A stretch of DNA of 43,968 bases from an uncultured Porphyromonadaceae bacterium (GTDB lineage Bacteria > Bacteroidota > Bacteroidia > Bacteroidales > Muribaculaceae): the NCBI GenBank assembly GCA_947177405.1, contig CAMWUJ010000020.1, positions 1-43,968 on the forward strand. Reading direction: 5' to 3'. The notes under the pieces were generated by a model that was not told the DNA's origin, did no database searches, and saw only the letters and a program-made list of their open reading frames with translations. Of the stretch, positions 7,277 to 15,874 are shown in pieces. A program made the translations under genes and the position numbers. Every line of letters begins with the position of its first letter. Position 1 is the first letter of the stretch.

Positions 7277-10048
7277 ATGAAAAAAATCTTTATCACCGGA
7301 CTCCTCGCTTTCTCGACCTCGCTGATACCTCATGCGGAGAAAAAGATTCTTGACCATACATCTTTCGACGACTGGAAGAAGGTGGTGAATGATTCCTTGT
7401 CGAAAGACGGTGCATGGGGGGCGTATGAGGTGAATCCTCAGGAAGGGGATGGAGTACTCACTTTCTATTCCACTAAAGATAGCCGGCGTGTGACCCTCTC
7501 ACGCGGATATTGTGCCTCATTTACTTCGGATGGTAAATGGGCATTGGCTTTGGTCAAGCCGTTGTTTCAACAGACCCGCGATGCGAAGATCAAAAAACTG
7601 AGCGAATATGAGATGCCGGCGGATTCATTAGCTATCGTGGATCTTTTGACGCTTTCCATAGATCGTATCCCTTATGTCAAGGATTATAAAATTGGTAAAA
7701 ACGGGACAGATTGGGTAGCTTATACTTCATGCGACACTACATTGATGCCGGCAGATTCTCTTCTTGGAAAAGAGAGGGGACGACCTGTAGTGGTGCGTAA
7801 TCTTAAAAGGAAGGAGAGCAAGGTGATCAAGAATGTGGCTCATTATGTATTCAGTAATGATGGTCAGCGTCTGGCTCTGACATTAAGGAAAGCAAAAGGA
7901 GACAGCCTATCTACTGCTGGGGTGGGTGTGATGTTTATGCCTGAAACATCATTTGTCTTGCTTGATAGAGACAAGACTTTCTATGGCGCCCCGGTATTTG
8001 ATGAAAGTGGCAACCGGTTAGCTTTTATTGCTTCCAATGATACAATAGAGTCGGGTACCAGGGATACATCTCTGTTTTATTCCGATCTGTCTCATGAAAT
8101 GAGAACCCCGGTGGAGTTCACATTGGATATGAAAGGATCCGACGGCACCCCTCTGAGACCTAATCAATACACAGTTCCTAAATTCTCTCATAACGGGAGA
8201 AGATTGATTGGAGGGGTTGCTCCGGTGATTGCCCCTGATGATACCACAAAATATGATTTTGAAACTGCAGAACTTGATATCTGGCGATGGGATGCTCCGT
8301 TCACGCCTCCGCAGGAGAGAAATAATCTGGAGGAGACAAGGAAACTGAATTTCCCGGTTGTGATTGATCTTTCAACCGGACGAAAGACACTTGTGACATC
8401 CAATCCACTCGCCTCTGTCCAGGCTCCCGACCGGTGGGATGGAGATAATGTGCTGATTCTTGATCCTACCGACGATATAATCTCCACACAATGGAATTAT
8501 TATGCAGACGAGACGATGAACGTACTCAATCTCTTTGACGGCAGTAATGTGGAAATCGGTAAGTGTCATGTGAATGAATGTCAGCTTTCACCCTGTGATA
8601 AATATGTGGTTTGGTTCAGGGATAAGAATTTCTATACTTATAATATCGCTACCGGAACTGTTGTGAATATCAGCGACCGTATCCCATATCCGGTATGGAA
8701 TGATACAGATGATCATCCGGCCATTCCTATGCCTTTCGAGTCCCCTTTCTGGAGCAAGGATGACAAGGAGATCCTCGTATATGACCGTTATGATATCTGG
8801 GCTCTTGATCCTGAAGGGAGGAAAGAACCGGTATGCCTCACCAAAGGCGAGGGAAGGAAGCGGAATCTGCGTTTCAGATATATTGATACGGATTCCGAAC
8901 AAAGATTCGTGACTGAAGGAGAGGAGATGCTTCTTGAAGTATTCGATTACAAAGATAAATATAACGGTCTCGCTACATTGAAGTATTCTCCGAGAGGTTC
9001 CATGCCAAAGTTAGACATGCTTAATGGTTTTTCATACACACAGGTAAACAAGGCAAAGGATGCGCAGGTATATAGCTGGGTCAAGGCCAACTTCTCAACA
9101 TCTCCGGATGTGTGGTGTTGCCGGGGAACAGACTTCATGAAGGCCGTTAAACTTAGTGATGCCAATCCACAGATGAAAGATTACCGTTGGGGCACGGCAC
9201 AGCTCGTGAAATGGAACGCTTACGACGGGAAGGAATCTGAAGGAGTGTTATATGTGCCTGACGATATCGACCCCGATAAGAAATATCCGATGCTATGTGT
9301 GTTTTATGAGACAGGGTCGGAGAGGCTTTACAACCATTTCAATATGGAACCCTCATGGAGCTGGGTGAACTATCCATTTTATGTGAGCAGGGGCTATGTG
9401 ATTTTCGTTCCCGACATTCACTACACCGCCGGTGTGCCTGGAGAGAGTTGTTATAACTATGTTTGTTCCGGTGCTGAGGAGATGTGTCGAAGATATCCCT
9501 GGATAGATAAAGATAGAATAGGAATCGACGGGCAGAGCTGGGGTGGATATCAGACAGCATATCTTGTGACCCGTACCGATATGTTCGCCTGCGCCGGATC
9601 CGGTGCTCCTGTCTCCAACATGACTTCCGCTTTCGGAGGTATCAGATGGGAATCCGGTGATTCCCGACAGGCTCAATATGAAGTTGGACAAAGCCGTATC
9701 GGACGCAACCTGTGGGAAGCCCCTGAACTTTATATACTGAACTCCCCGGTGTTTCATGCAAATCGTGTGAAAACACCTCTGCTTATCATGCATAATGATG
9801 GAGATGGTGCCGTGCCATGGTATCAGGGTATTGAGATGTTCATGGCGTTGCGAAGACTGAATAAACCTGTATGGATGCTTCAGTATAACGGGGAGGCGCA
9901 CAATATTGTAAAACGGAAAAACAGGAAAGACATAACTGTCAGGCTTCAGCAATTCTTCGATCATTATCTCAAAGGGGACCCGATGCCTAAATGGATGAAA
10001 GAGGGGATTCCTATGATAAGGAAAGGACAGGAAATGAATTATGAATGA
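7277..10048 (+). CDS. Secreted S9-family (prolyl oligopeptidase-like) serine peptidase
   Basis: A peptidase of about 923 residues, probably periplasmic. I place the start at the ATG at 7277, giving MKKIFITGLLAFSTSLIPHA, a good signal peptide. A TTG four codons upstream (7265) is the alternative. The long N-terminal part has repeated WD/beta-propeller-like segments, as in DPP4-type enzymes. The C-terminal alpha/beta hydrolase domain starts at about 640. The triad is visible: Ser754 in GQSWGGY, Asp843 in HNDGDGAVPW, and His875 in GEAHN. The family cleaves short peptides, often after proline. The stop overlaps the DUF1460 gene start by 4 nt (ATGA), so the two are likely translationally coupled. 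Confidence 0.9.
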   Translation: MKKIFITGLLAFSTSLIPHAEKKILDHTSFDDWKKVVNDSLSKDGAWGAYEVNPQEGDGVLTFYSTKDSRRVTLSRGYCASFTSDGKWALALVKPLFQQTRDAKIKKLSEYEMPADSLAIVDLLTLSIDRIPYVKDYKIGKNGTDWVAYTSCDTTLMPADSLLGKERGRPVVVRNLKRKESKVIKNVAHYVFSNDGQRLALTLRKAKGDSLSTAGVGVMFMPETSFVLLDRDKTFYGAPVFDESGNRLAFIASNDTIESGTRDTSLFYSDLSHEMRTPVEFTLDMKGSDGTPLRPNQYTVPKFSHNGRRLIGGVAPVIAPDDTTKYDFETAELDIWRWDAPFTPPQERNNLEETRKLNFPVVIDLSTGRKTLVTSNPLASVQAPDRWDGDNVLILDPTDDIISTQWNYYADETMNVLNLFDGSNVEIGKCHVNECQLSPCDKYVVWFRDKNFYTYNIATGTVVNISDRIPYPVWNDTDDHPAIPMPFESPFWSKDDKEILVYDRYDIWALDPEGRKEPVCLTKGEGRKRNLRFRYIDTDSEQRFVTEGEEMLLEVFDYKDKYNGLATLKYSPRGSMPKLDMLNGFSYTQVNKAKDAQVYSWVKANFSTSPDVWCCRGTDFMKAVKLSDANPQMKDYRWGTAQLVKWNAYDGKESEGVLYVPDDIDPDKKYPMLCVFYETGSERLYNHFNMEPSWSWVNYPFYVSRGYVIFVPDIHYTAGVPGESCYNYVCSGAEEMCRRYPWIDKDRIGIDGQSWGGYQTAYLVTRTDMFACAGSGAPVSNMTSAFGGIRWESGDSRQAQYEVGQSRIGRNLWEAPELYILNSPVFHANRVKTPLLIMHNDGDGAVPWYQGIEMFMALRRLNKPVWMLQYNGEAHNIVKRKNRKDITVRLQQFFDHYLKGDPMPKWMKEGIPMIRKGQEMNYE

Positions 10049-10920
10049 AAAATGATAAGATGAGATATAACTGTAGCAGATGCATTATTCTTCTCGGCCT
10101 ATTTATATGGGGGGCTTTTACTGTTAAGGGAAACAGTATCCACTGTGACCGCGACACTACATTGGCACTCGCTCTCATTCGGGAGAATTTCACTCCCGGT
10201 GGAGATCCCGGATCAATTGCGGGAAAAGTGGCAGAATCATTGGTCGGCACACCTGTGGAAGACGTGACAATGATGGATTCAATCGGATCGCTTTCCATCA
10301 GAGTTGACGGATTCGATGACATGACTTTCCTCAATACAGTGGCAGCGATTTCGCGTCTCGCCACTTCTCCGGGGCATAAAAGAATCAATGAATTAGGCGC
10401 CGAAATTGAAAACCTTTCATATCGCCGTGGTGAGGACCATGGATTCCCATCCAAAATGGTTTATTTTTCCGATTGGGTGGTTGATAATAAATCGAGAAAG
10501 AATGTGGTGGAACTCACAGAAAATTATTCCGATAATTTTCGTACTAAATCGCTTGATAAAGTGACCCGTCAACGGGATAAATACCGGGCGTTGAGAGATT
10601 CCGACGCGTATGAAGGACAGAAGATGGTGGAGATGGGTTTCCGTACACATAAGGTGCCTCACCTTAAAAGAGAGACTGCCTCTGAAAAGAAAGTGCTCGA
10701 TGATATGAAGGATGGTGATATTGTGGTGCTTCTAACTCCCGACCCTTCCACCGATGCTCTTGAAATAGGATTTGTAAGAAAACGTGAAGATGGTTTCCAC
10801 TTCGTTCATCCATCCACTGAAACCGGAAAGGTAGTTGAGGAGAAAGATATTCTCGGGAGATACATCAAAAGGAATGCAAAACGCGCTTACGGATGGAGAT
10901 GGCTCCGTCTGGCAAAGTAA
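10045..10920 (+). CDS. Exported DUF1460 (amidase-like) protein with catalytic residues replaced
   Basis: A 291-residue exported protein. A Met at residue 6 gives MRYNCSRCIILLGLFIWGAF, a signal-anchor or signal peptide, so 10060 is an alternative start. The architecture fits DUF1460, a Cys peptidase-like family related to N-acetylmuramoyl-L-alanine amidases: a 'VDGFDxMTF' block at about 87-95, 'YFSDWVVDN' at 140-148, 'DMKDGDIVVLLT' at about 220-231, and an 'IGFVRK...FHFVHPST' region at 241-258. In family members as I recall them, the first block reads LDCTTF and the later one SHVGIA. Here Asp92 sits where the catalytic Cys is expected and Glu240 where the His is expected, so it may be a pseudoenzyme. 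It overlaps the S9 peptidase gene by ATGA and is 21 nt before ispE. Confidence 0.7.
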   Translation: MKNDKMRYNCSRCIILLGLFIWGAFTVKGNSIHCDRDTTLALALIRENFTPGGDPGSIAGKVAESLVGTPVEDVTMMDSIGSLSIRVDGFDDMTFLNTVAAISRLATSPGHKRINELGAEIENLSYRRGEDHGFPSKMVYFSDWVVDNKSRKNVVELTENYSDNFRTKSLDKVTRQRDKYRALRDSDAYEGQKMVEMGFRTHKVPHLKRETASEKKVLDDMKDGDIVVLLTPDPSTDALEIGFVRKREDGFHFVHPSTETGKVVEEKDILGRYIKRNAKRAYGWRWLRLAK

Positions 10921-10941
10921 TAACTCAAGCCGTTCTCGGTC

Positions 10942-11865
10942 ATGATTAAATTTGTCAATGCTAAAATCAATATTGGATTGCAGATTGTGAGAAAGCGTCC
11001 CGATGGCTATCATGATCTGCAAACAGTTTTTTACCCGGTAGGGATCAATGCCGGAACGGATAGAAATCCAATCTCCTTCTGCGATATTCTTGAGCTTGTG
11101 CCCGGGAAGAGAAATTCGTTCGGCTTACCTTCCGGACCGCACCCGGAATCACTCATGCCCGAGATTATATTCAAGGGGCGTAAAATAGACTGCGAGCCCG
11201 ACAAGAATCTTGTATATAAGGCTGCTGACCTGTTCTGCAGAGAAACAGGGGCAAATCTTTCAGGTTATCGTCTTATTCTTGACAAACACCTTCCTGATGG
11301 TGCAGGAATGGGTGGAGGAAGCGCAGATGCCGCTTTTACCCTTTCGATTCTCGCCGACTTTTTATGTAAACTCTATCCCGAGAATCCGATATCGGAAGAA
11401 GAACTTTTGCGTATGGGACTTGCGCTTGGTGCCGACTGTCCGTTCTTTATTATCAACCGCCCCTGTTATGCAGAAGGGGTAGGAGAGAGACTTGAAGAAT
11501 TACCTCTTTCTTTAACCGGCTATTGCTTGCTTGTGGTTAAACCTGCAGTGTATATCTCCACGAGGGAGGCTTTTGCCGGGGTGACTCCTGCTGAGTCCAA
11601 CTTTGATCTCCGGGATCTCCCATCAATCCCGGTGGAGGAATGGAAAGGTGTGGTAAAGAATGATTTTGAAGATTCGATCTTTCCTAAATTTCCATTATTA
11701 GCGGATATAAAGGAATCCCTCTATCGATTCGGGGCTGCCTACGCTTCGCTCACCGGCAGTGGGAGCTGTATTTACGGTATCTTTAAATCTACGGAGAATG
11801 CAGAGAAAGCCAGGATTGAATTCGATAGTCTTTCAACCATAGAGGCTGTTTATTTGTTGAAATAA
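10942..11865 (+). CDS. ispE: 4-diphosphocytidyl-2-C-methyl-D-erythritol kinase
   Basis: The GHMP-family kinase of the MEP isoprenoid pathway; it phosphorylates CDP-methylerythritol at the 2-hydroxyl. The N-terminus (MIKFVNAKINIGLQIVRKRPDGYHDLQTVFYPV) carries the conserved Lys/Asn and the 'RPDGYH' substrate loop. The glycine-rich ATP loop GAGMGGGSADAA is near residue 120, and the third GHMP motif is 'LTGSGSCIYGIF' near the C-terminus. At 307 residues it is slightly longer than E. coli IspE, with extra residues at about 34-60. It follows the DUF1460 gene by 21 nt. Confidence 0.95.
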   Translation: MIKFVNAKINIGLQIVRKRPDGYHDLQTVFYPVGINAGTDRNPISFCDILELVPGKRNSFGLPSGPHPESLMPEIIFKGRKIDCEPDKNLVYKAADLFCRETGANLSGYRLILDKHLPDGAGMGGGSADAAFTLSILADFLCKLYPENPISEEELLRMGLALGADCPFFIINRPCYAEGVGERLEELPLSLTGYCLLVVKPAVYISTREAFAGVTPAESNFDLRDLPSIPVEEWKGVVKNDFEDSIFPKFPLLADIKESLYRFGAAYASLTGSGSCIYGIFKSTENAEKARIEFDSLSTIEAVYLLK

Positions 11866-11998
11866 TACCCGGGAGAAGATAATCGGGCGAGGCATAGTTT
11901 CCGTCGATTACATTTGAAGTTGTTTAAACAGCTTCTTTTGAAAACCATACGGGAATTATTTATTTAACAAATTTTGGCAAAGAATTTGTAATAACAAT

Positions 11999-12643
11999 AT
12001 GGGAAAGAACAAGCATAGGCGGAGATTTTTTAAACCCCGTCGTGGTAATTATAAACAGACTATGGAAGATAATCAGAATAAAAATGTAGAAGAGCAGTCA
12101 CCTGAGGCTGTTGTGATAGACGATATAAATGCCACTCCGGCTGAGGATCAGAGAGCCGAAGAGGTTGTGGCAGAGGGTGCCGATACTGCTGAGGATGAAG
12201 TGGCCAAACTGAAAGAGGAAGTAGCCAAAGAGAAGAAGGAGTATCTTTTCCTTATGGCTGAATTTGACAATTTCCGTAAGCGTACTCTTAAGGAGAAATC
12301 AGAATTGATAAAGAATGCCGCTGAATCAGCCTTCAAGGGGCTTCTCCCGATTGTGGATGACTTTGAGAGAGCCTTGAAAGCAACTGAGAACAGTGAAGAT
12401 GCAGGTTCAATCCGTGAGGGTATGGATCTGATTTATAAGAAACTCAAGAAATATATGGAACAGAATGGTGTGAAGGAGATGAATCCTGATGACAAGGATT
12501 TCGACTCCGATCGTCATGAGGCAATTTCAGCTGTACCTGTTCCGGATGAGGAGATGAAAGGAAAGATTCTCGATACTGTAGAGAAAGGATATACCATCAA
12601 CGACAAGGTGCTTCGTCATGCTAAAGTAGTCGTAGGCCAGTAA
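11999..12643 (+). CDS. grpE: GrpE, nucleotide exchange factor for DnaK
   Basis: Drives ADP release from DnaK. An acidic N-terminal region leads into a long coiled coil (about 65-115: AEDEVAKLKEEVAKEKKEY, then FLMAEFDNFRKRTLKEK). A C-terminal beta domain follows, ending 'GYTINDKVLRHAKVVVG', the GrpE signature. The annotated ATG at 11999 gives a basic leader (GKNKHRRRFFKPRRGNYKQ). The ATG at 12062 (MEDNQNKN) is an equally plausible start and fits the usual acidic N-terminus better. The 133-nt gap upstream has no CIRCE operator. TTTG at 11937 with TATTTAAC 20 nt on is only a poor promoter match. dnaJ starts 53 nt downstream; dnaK is not in the window. Confidence 0.93.
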   Translation: MGKNKHRRRFFKPRRGNYKQTMEDNQNKNVEEQSPEAVVIDDINATPAEDQRAEEVVAEGADTAEDEVAKLKEEVAKEKKEYLFLMAEFDNFRKRTLKEKSELIKNAAESAFKGLLPIVDDFERALKATENSEDAGSIREGMDLIYKKLKKYMEQNGVKEMNPDDKDFDSDRHEAISAVPVPDEEMKGKILDTVEKGYTINDKVLRHAKVVVGQ

Positions 12644-12696
12644 ACATGTTGAATCGCTGATATCCACTAAACAACAAACAGGCTAAAATCAAGACT

Positions 12697-13905
12697 ATGG
12701 CAGAGAAGAGAGATTACTATGAAGTGCTTGGCGTTGGGAAAAACGCCACGGCAGATGAAATAAAGAAAGCCTATCGAAAGATGGCTATCAAATATCACCC
12801 CGATAAATATGCACAGAGTTCGGAGGATGAGAAAAAAGCCGCTGAGGAGAAATTCAAGGAAGCTGCAGAGGCATACGATGTATTGAGCGATGCCGACAAG
12901 AGAGCCCGTTATGACCAGTTCGGCCATTCAATGGGTCAGTCGTTCGGTGGCGGAGCCGGTGGTGGAAGCTACGGATTCGGAGGCGGAATGTCAATGGAAG
13001 ATATCTTTGCACACTTCGGCGATATTTTCGGCGATATGGGCGGTGGATTTTCCGGAGGGTACAGCAGTGGCGGAGGTGCCCGTCAGCGCAAGCATGTAAA
13101 TAAAGGCACAGATCTGCGTATCACTGTGAAGGTGACCTTGAAGGACATAATGAACGGTGTGGATAAGAAGCTTAAGATTCCAAAGATGGTGGCTTGCTCG
13201 CATTGTAACGGTACTGGAGCTAAGGATGGCACTGCTTTCAAGACTTGTCCCCGTTGTCATGGATCGGGCTATGTAGAGACTGTGCAACAGACTTTCATGG
13301 GTGCTATGCGGAGCACAACCGTTTGTCCTGAATGTAACGGTGAGGGAAAGATTATTTCCGAGCCTTGCACCTATTGCGGAGGCACCGGTGTGGAGAAAAA
13401 AGAGGAGATCGTGGAATTCCACATCCCTGCCGGAGTTGAGGACGGTATGGTACTTACCATGCGCGGTCAAGGAAATGCGCCCCGTCACGGTGGCGTGAAC
13501 GGCGACCTTCTCATCAAGATTCAGGAGGAGAAGGATCCCGATCTTATTCGAGAAGGAGATGACTTGATTTATAACCTTATGCTTGATATCCCGACAGCTG
13601 TATTGGGAGGGTCGGCAGAGGTGCCGATGGTTGAAGGAAAGGCCCGTGTGAAGATTGCTCCCGGAACGCAACCCGGAAAGGTGCTCCGTCTCCGTGGAAA
13701 GGGACTTCCCAAGTTCCAAAGCTCAACCAAGGGCGACCTTCTTGTCAATGTTATGGTATATATGCCCGAGAATCTCAATGATACTGAAAAAGCCGCAATC
13801 GAGAGCCTGAAGGATAACCCCAATATTGTTCCCGACAAGTCAACTTCAAAACGAATATTCTCCCGTCTGCGCCATATCTTCAATAAGGAGAACCGAGGCG
13901 TATGA
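12697..13905 (+). CDS. dnaJ: Chaperone DnaJ (type I Hsp40)
   Basis: Co-chaperone that stimulates DnaK ATPase and delivers clients. The J domain is at residues 1-75 with the essential HPD at 34-36. A Gly/Phe-rich region covers about 78-132. Four CxxCxGxG zinc modules lie between 167 and 231 ([32 protein letters not shown]) and bind two zinc ions. The C-terminal client-binding domain follows. At 402 residues it is a full-length type I DnaJ. It forms a grpE-dnaJ pair closed by a strong terminator 46 nt after the stop. Confidence 0.97.
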   Translation: MAEKRDYYEVLGVGKNATADEIKKAYRKMAIKYHPDKYAQSSEDEKKAAEEKFKEAAEAYDVLSDADKRARYDQFGHSMGQSFGGGAGGGSYGFGGGMSMEDIFAHFGDIFGDMGGGFSGGYSSGGGARQRKHVNKGTDLRITVKVTLKDIMNGVDKKLKIPKMVACSHCNGTGAKDGTAFKTCPRCHGSGYVETVQQTFMGAMRSTTVCPECNGEGKIISEPCTYCGGTGVEKKEEIVEFHIPAGVEDGMVLTMRGQGNAPRHGGVNGDLLIKIQEEKDPDLIREGDDLIYNLMLDIPTAVLGGSAEVPMVEGKARVKIAPGTQPGKVLRLRGKGLPKFQSSTKGDLLVNVMVYMPENLNDTEKAAIESLKDNPNIVPDKSTSKRIFSRLRHIFNKENRGV

Positions 13906-13950
13906 TTGAAAAATAATAGTTTCAAAAAGTTAAGAAATATAAAAAGAAAG

Positions 13951-13979
13951 AAAAGTCGCTGTGTCAACAGCGACTTTTT
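13951..13979 (+). terminator. Intrinsic terminator after grpE-dnaJ
   Basis: An 11-bp perfect stem (AAAAGTCGCTG with CAGCGACTTTT) and a 6-nt loop, followed by further T. The T-rich right side runs directly into TATCTTTG at 13982, a possible -7 element for the sigma factor gene, so termination and initiation signals are adjacent. Confidence 0.9.
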
Positions 13980-13981
13980 AT

Positions 13982-13989
13982 TATCTTTG
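13982..13989 (+). promoter_or_regulatory. Possible -7 element for the ECF sigma factor gene
   Basis: TATCTTTG fits TAnnTTTG, but no TTTG is found at the right distance upstream, where the terminator stem lies. If used, transcription starts near 13994, giving a leader of about 83 nt. That leader contains a small hairpin, AAGTTG (14004-14009) with CAACTT (14016-14021). The missing -33 element makes this tentative; an alternative sigma factor could supply the recognition. Confidence 0.35.
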
Positions 13990-14076
13990 TCATCAAATTA
14001 TCGAAGTTGCATAAACAACTTGGTCCTTTTTCCAGGCGGCAGAGATGCCCCCGTATGATTAATCAATAAACTTGAT

Positions 14077-14643
14077 ATGAGCTACGAGCCCCCTATCGAC
14101 GAGAAGCAACTCGTGAAAGACCTCCAGAATCCGAAGACTGCAAAGGCCGGCTTCGACACTCTGATGCGCAGATATGGAGAACAGATATACTGGCAGATCC
14201 GAAAAATGGTGATGAGCCATGACGATGCCAACGACCTTCTGCAGAATTGTTTTCTTAAGGCCTGGAATAATCTGCACAATTTCCGTGGAGAAGCCAAACT
14301 CTCAACCTGGCTCTATAAGATTGCAGTGAATGAAACAATAAATTTCCTTAATAAGGAGCGACACCGCAACAATGTGTCGGCTGATGACGATGATTCTTTC
14401 CTTCTTAACAGTATTGAAGCCGATGAATATTTTGATGGCGATGATGCGCAGATCAAACTTCAGGAAGCAATACTGACCTTGCCTGAGAAGCAACGTCTGG
14501 TATTCAATATGAAATATTACGATGAGATGAAATATGAAGAGATGTCGGAGATATTAGGCACTTCTGTAGGAGCCCTCAAGGCATCGTATCATCATGCAGT
14601 GAAAAAGGTGACCCAATACATCGAGAAACAGGAGATTAGCTGA
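14077..14643 (+). CDS. ECF-type sigma-70 family RNA polymerase sigma factor
   Basis: A 188-residue extracytoplasmic-function sigma factor. Region 2 spans about 24-95 and includes 'DDANDLLQNCFLKAWNNLHNFRGEAKLSTWLYKIA', with the core-binding and -10-recognition residues. Region 4 spans about 128-180 and includes 'LPEKQRLVFNMKYYDEMKYEEMSEIL' and the helix-turn-helix 'TSVGALKASYHHAVKKV'. The short acidic linker and the lack of regions 1 and 3 define the ECF class. A transmembrane protein, a Spy-like protein and a macroglobulin follow on the same strand. This suggests an envelope-stress sigma factor, which is an inference from context. An 18-bp inverted repeat lies just downstream. Confidence 0.93.
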   Translation: MSYEPPIDEKQLVKDLQNPKTAKAGFDTLMRRYGEQIYWQIRKMVMSHDDANDLLQNCFLKAWNNLHNFRGEAKLSTWLYKIAVNETINFLNKERHRNNVSADDDDSFLLNSIEADEYFDGDDAQIKLQEAILTLPEKQRLVFNMKYYDEMKYEEMSEILGTSVGALKASYHHAVKKVTQYIEKQEIS

Positions 14644-14680
14644 TTGTCGATAAAGGGATGATCCAAGAGAGCCGGTAGGA

Positions 14681-14742
14681 ATTAATATTCCGATGATTTC
14701 GGGAATCCATTGCGCGATTCGGGGAATCATCGGAATATTAAT
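14681..14742. repeat. Long inverted repeat between the sigma factor and the membrane-protein gene
   Basis: The left arm ATTAATATTCCGATGATT (14681-14698) is the exact reverse complement of 14725-14742. Inside the 26-nt spacer, GAATC (14703-14707) pairs with GATTC (14716-14720), making a two-tiered hairpin. There is no T-run after it, so it is not a standard intrinsic terminator. It could act as an mRNA stability or attenuation element, or as a binding site for a dimeric protein. Confidence 0.8.
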
Positions 14743-14886
14743 TTATGTGGTTGCTGAAATCAAGAATCTATATTATTGTCATAGAAAATAAAAAATAAGA
14801 AATAAAATCATGTCATATTAAACCATCAAACTTTCCTCGTGTCATAGAGAAAAGAAAAATAAAAATAAGGATAAATTTATATAAAT

Positions 14887-15342
14887 ATGACTAAGGAAGA
14901 AAGGTTAAAAGAAGTATTCGGTAAAGAGGCCGGTTTTAAAGTGCCGGATGGATATTTCGAGTCCTTCTATAAGAATATGGAGGAAAGCCTTCCTGCCTAT
15001 AAAGAGGCTCCAAAATCGGCGGATCCTACCATTTGGCAGAGGGTGAAGCCTTATATCTATATGGCAGCCATGTTTGCCGGTATATGGGTCATGATGAAAG
15101 TGTTCCATACTGTTTATCAGGATTCAACTTTAAATATTGACAATCCTCCTGAACATATCGCCATGCTGATGGCCAGTGACCCTGATCTGGATCTCTATTC
15201 CGAGGATGATTATTCCTCAGATGTGGACCTTGACTCGGTATTGGGAGAGGTTGACGACATTTCAGAATTCGGAAAGGAAATCGGAATCCAGTTGCAACCG
15301 GATTATAGTAACATTGATGTCGAAAAAGTGATTGGAAATTAA
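14887..15342 (+). CDS. Single-span membrane protein, candidate sigma-factor regulator
   Basis: A 151-residue protein of no family I can name. The cytoplasmic N-terminal part (1-56) contains 'FKVPDGYFESFYKNMEE'. A VPxGYF motif of this kind recurs in small Bacteroidales membrane proteins encoded next to ECF sigma factors. One transmembrane segment follows at about 57-77 (YIYMAAMFAGIWVMMKVF). The C-terminal part is strongly acidic (DPDLDLYSEDDYSSDVDLDS). The topology fits an anti-sigma factor: a cytoplasmic contact region, one span and an external sensor. There is no zinc-binding ZAS motif (HxxxCxxC). An anti-sigma role is inferred from the neighbour and topology only. A long, A-rich, 243-nt intergenic region with a big inverted repeat separates it from the sigma gene. 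Confidence 0.6.
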   Translation: MTKEERLKEVFGKEAGFKVPDGYFESFYKNMEESLPAYKEAPKSADPTIWQRVKPYIYMAAMFAGIWVMMKVFHTVYQDSTLNIDNPPEHIAMLMASDPDLDLYSEDDYSSDVDLDSVLGEVDDISEFGKEIGIQLQPDYSNIDVEKVIGN

Positions 15343-15409
15343 TATGTAATATGGCGATACGGCAATAGGATAAACTATGTCGGAAGCGCCTTACAAAAAG
15401 AAAAATATT

Positions 15410-15856
15410 ATGAAGAAATATTGTCTGTTGATTTTATTGGCTATCTTCGCGGCAATCCCGATGATGGCGCAGGAGAAAACCGGGCTCACTCCTGAGAAAC
15501 GCAAGGAGTTTCGTGATTTCAAGTTTAAGTTTCTTGCCCAGGAGATGAAGCTATCGGGAGAAACTCAGAAGAAATTCTTTGAGGTCTATAACCAGTTGTG
15601 CGATGAGCGCTATGATCTTCGTCACGAGATGAAGGCGATAAACCATAAGATTAAAGCCAAGACAGCCACAGACGCAGACTATACCGAGCTCAACAAGCTT
15701 AAGGATAAAGAGGCCGAGATCGAAAAGAAATACGATGCAAAGTTCGCCACATTCCTTTCAGCAAAAGAGATATATCAGTTGAAAGAAGCAGAAGCTACTT
15801 TCAAACAAAAGGTGAAGGAATTCAAGGAGAAGAAGAAAATGGAAAAAAATAAGTGA
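15410..15856 (+). CDS. Small periplasmic helical protein, Spy/CpxP-like
   Basis: The start is placed at the ATG at 15410, giving the signal peptide MKKYCLLILLAIFAAIPMMAQ; an upstream in-frame ATG at 15377 would bury it. The mature part (about 128 residues) is almost wholly alpha-helical and highly charged. It begins 'LTPEKRKEFRDFKFKFLAQEMKLSG' and ends in a Lys-rich helix (FKEKKKMEKNK). Charged helical hairpins of this size following an ECF sigma factor resemble Spy/CpxP/ZraP periplasmic chaperone or sensor proteins, although the exact LTxxQ motif is not present. The macroglobulin gene starts 18 nt downstream, so they are probably cotranscribed. Function is inferred. Confidence 0.6.
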   Translation: MKKYCLLILLAIFAAIPMMAQEKTGLTPEKRKEFRDFKFKFLAQEMKLSGETQKKFFEVYNQLCDERYDLRHEMKAINHKIKAKTATDADYTELNKLKDKEAEIEKKYDAKFATFLSAKEIYQLKEAEATFKQKVKEFKEKKKMEKNK

Positions 15857-15874
15857 TAATCCATTGAATTATCT

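Noticed and set aside
9353..9964. A 203-codon minus-strand open frame inside the S9 peptidase
   Set aside because: It covers the conserved catalytic domain of the plus-strand gene and its translation shows no signature.
11866..11998. Heat-shock operator (CIRCE) in front of grpE-dnaJ
   Set aside because: No TTAGCACTC/GAGTGCTAA pair exists in the gap, only a weak CCCG/CGGG hairpin near 11870-11890.
12991..13719. A 242-codon minus-strand open frame inside dnaJ
   Set aside because: It mirrors the Gly/Cys-rich coding sequence of dnaJ, with no promoter or recognisable domain.
15377..15409. Upstream ATG as the start of the Spy-like protein
   Set aside because: It would add 11 polar residues before a textbook signal peptide; the ATG at 15410 is preferred.
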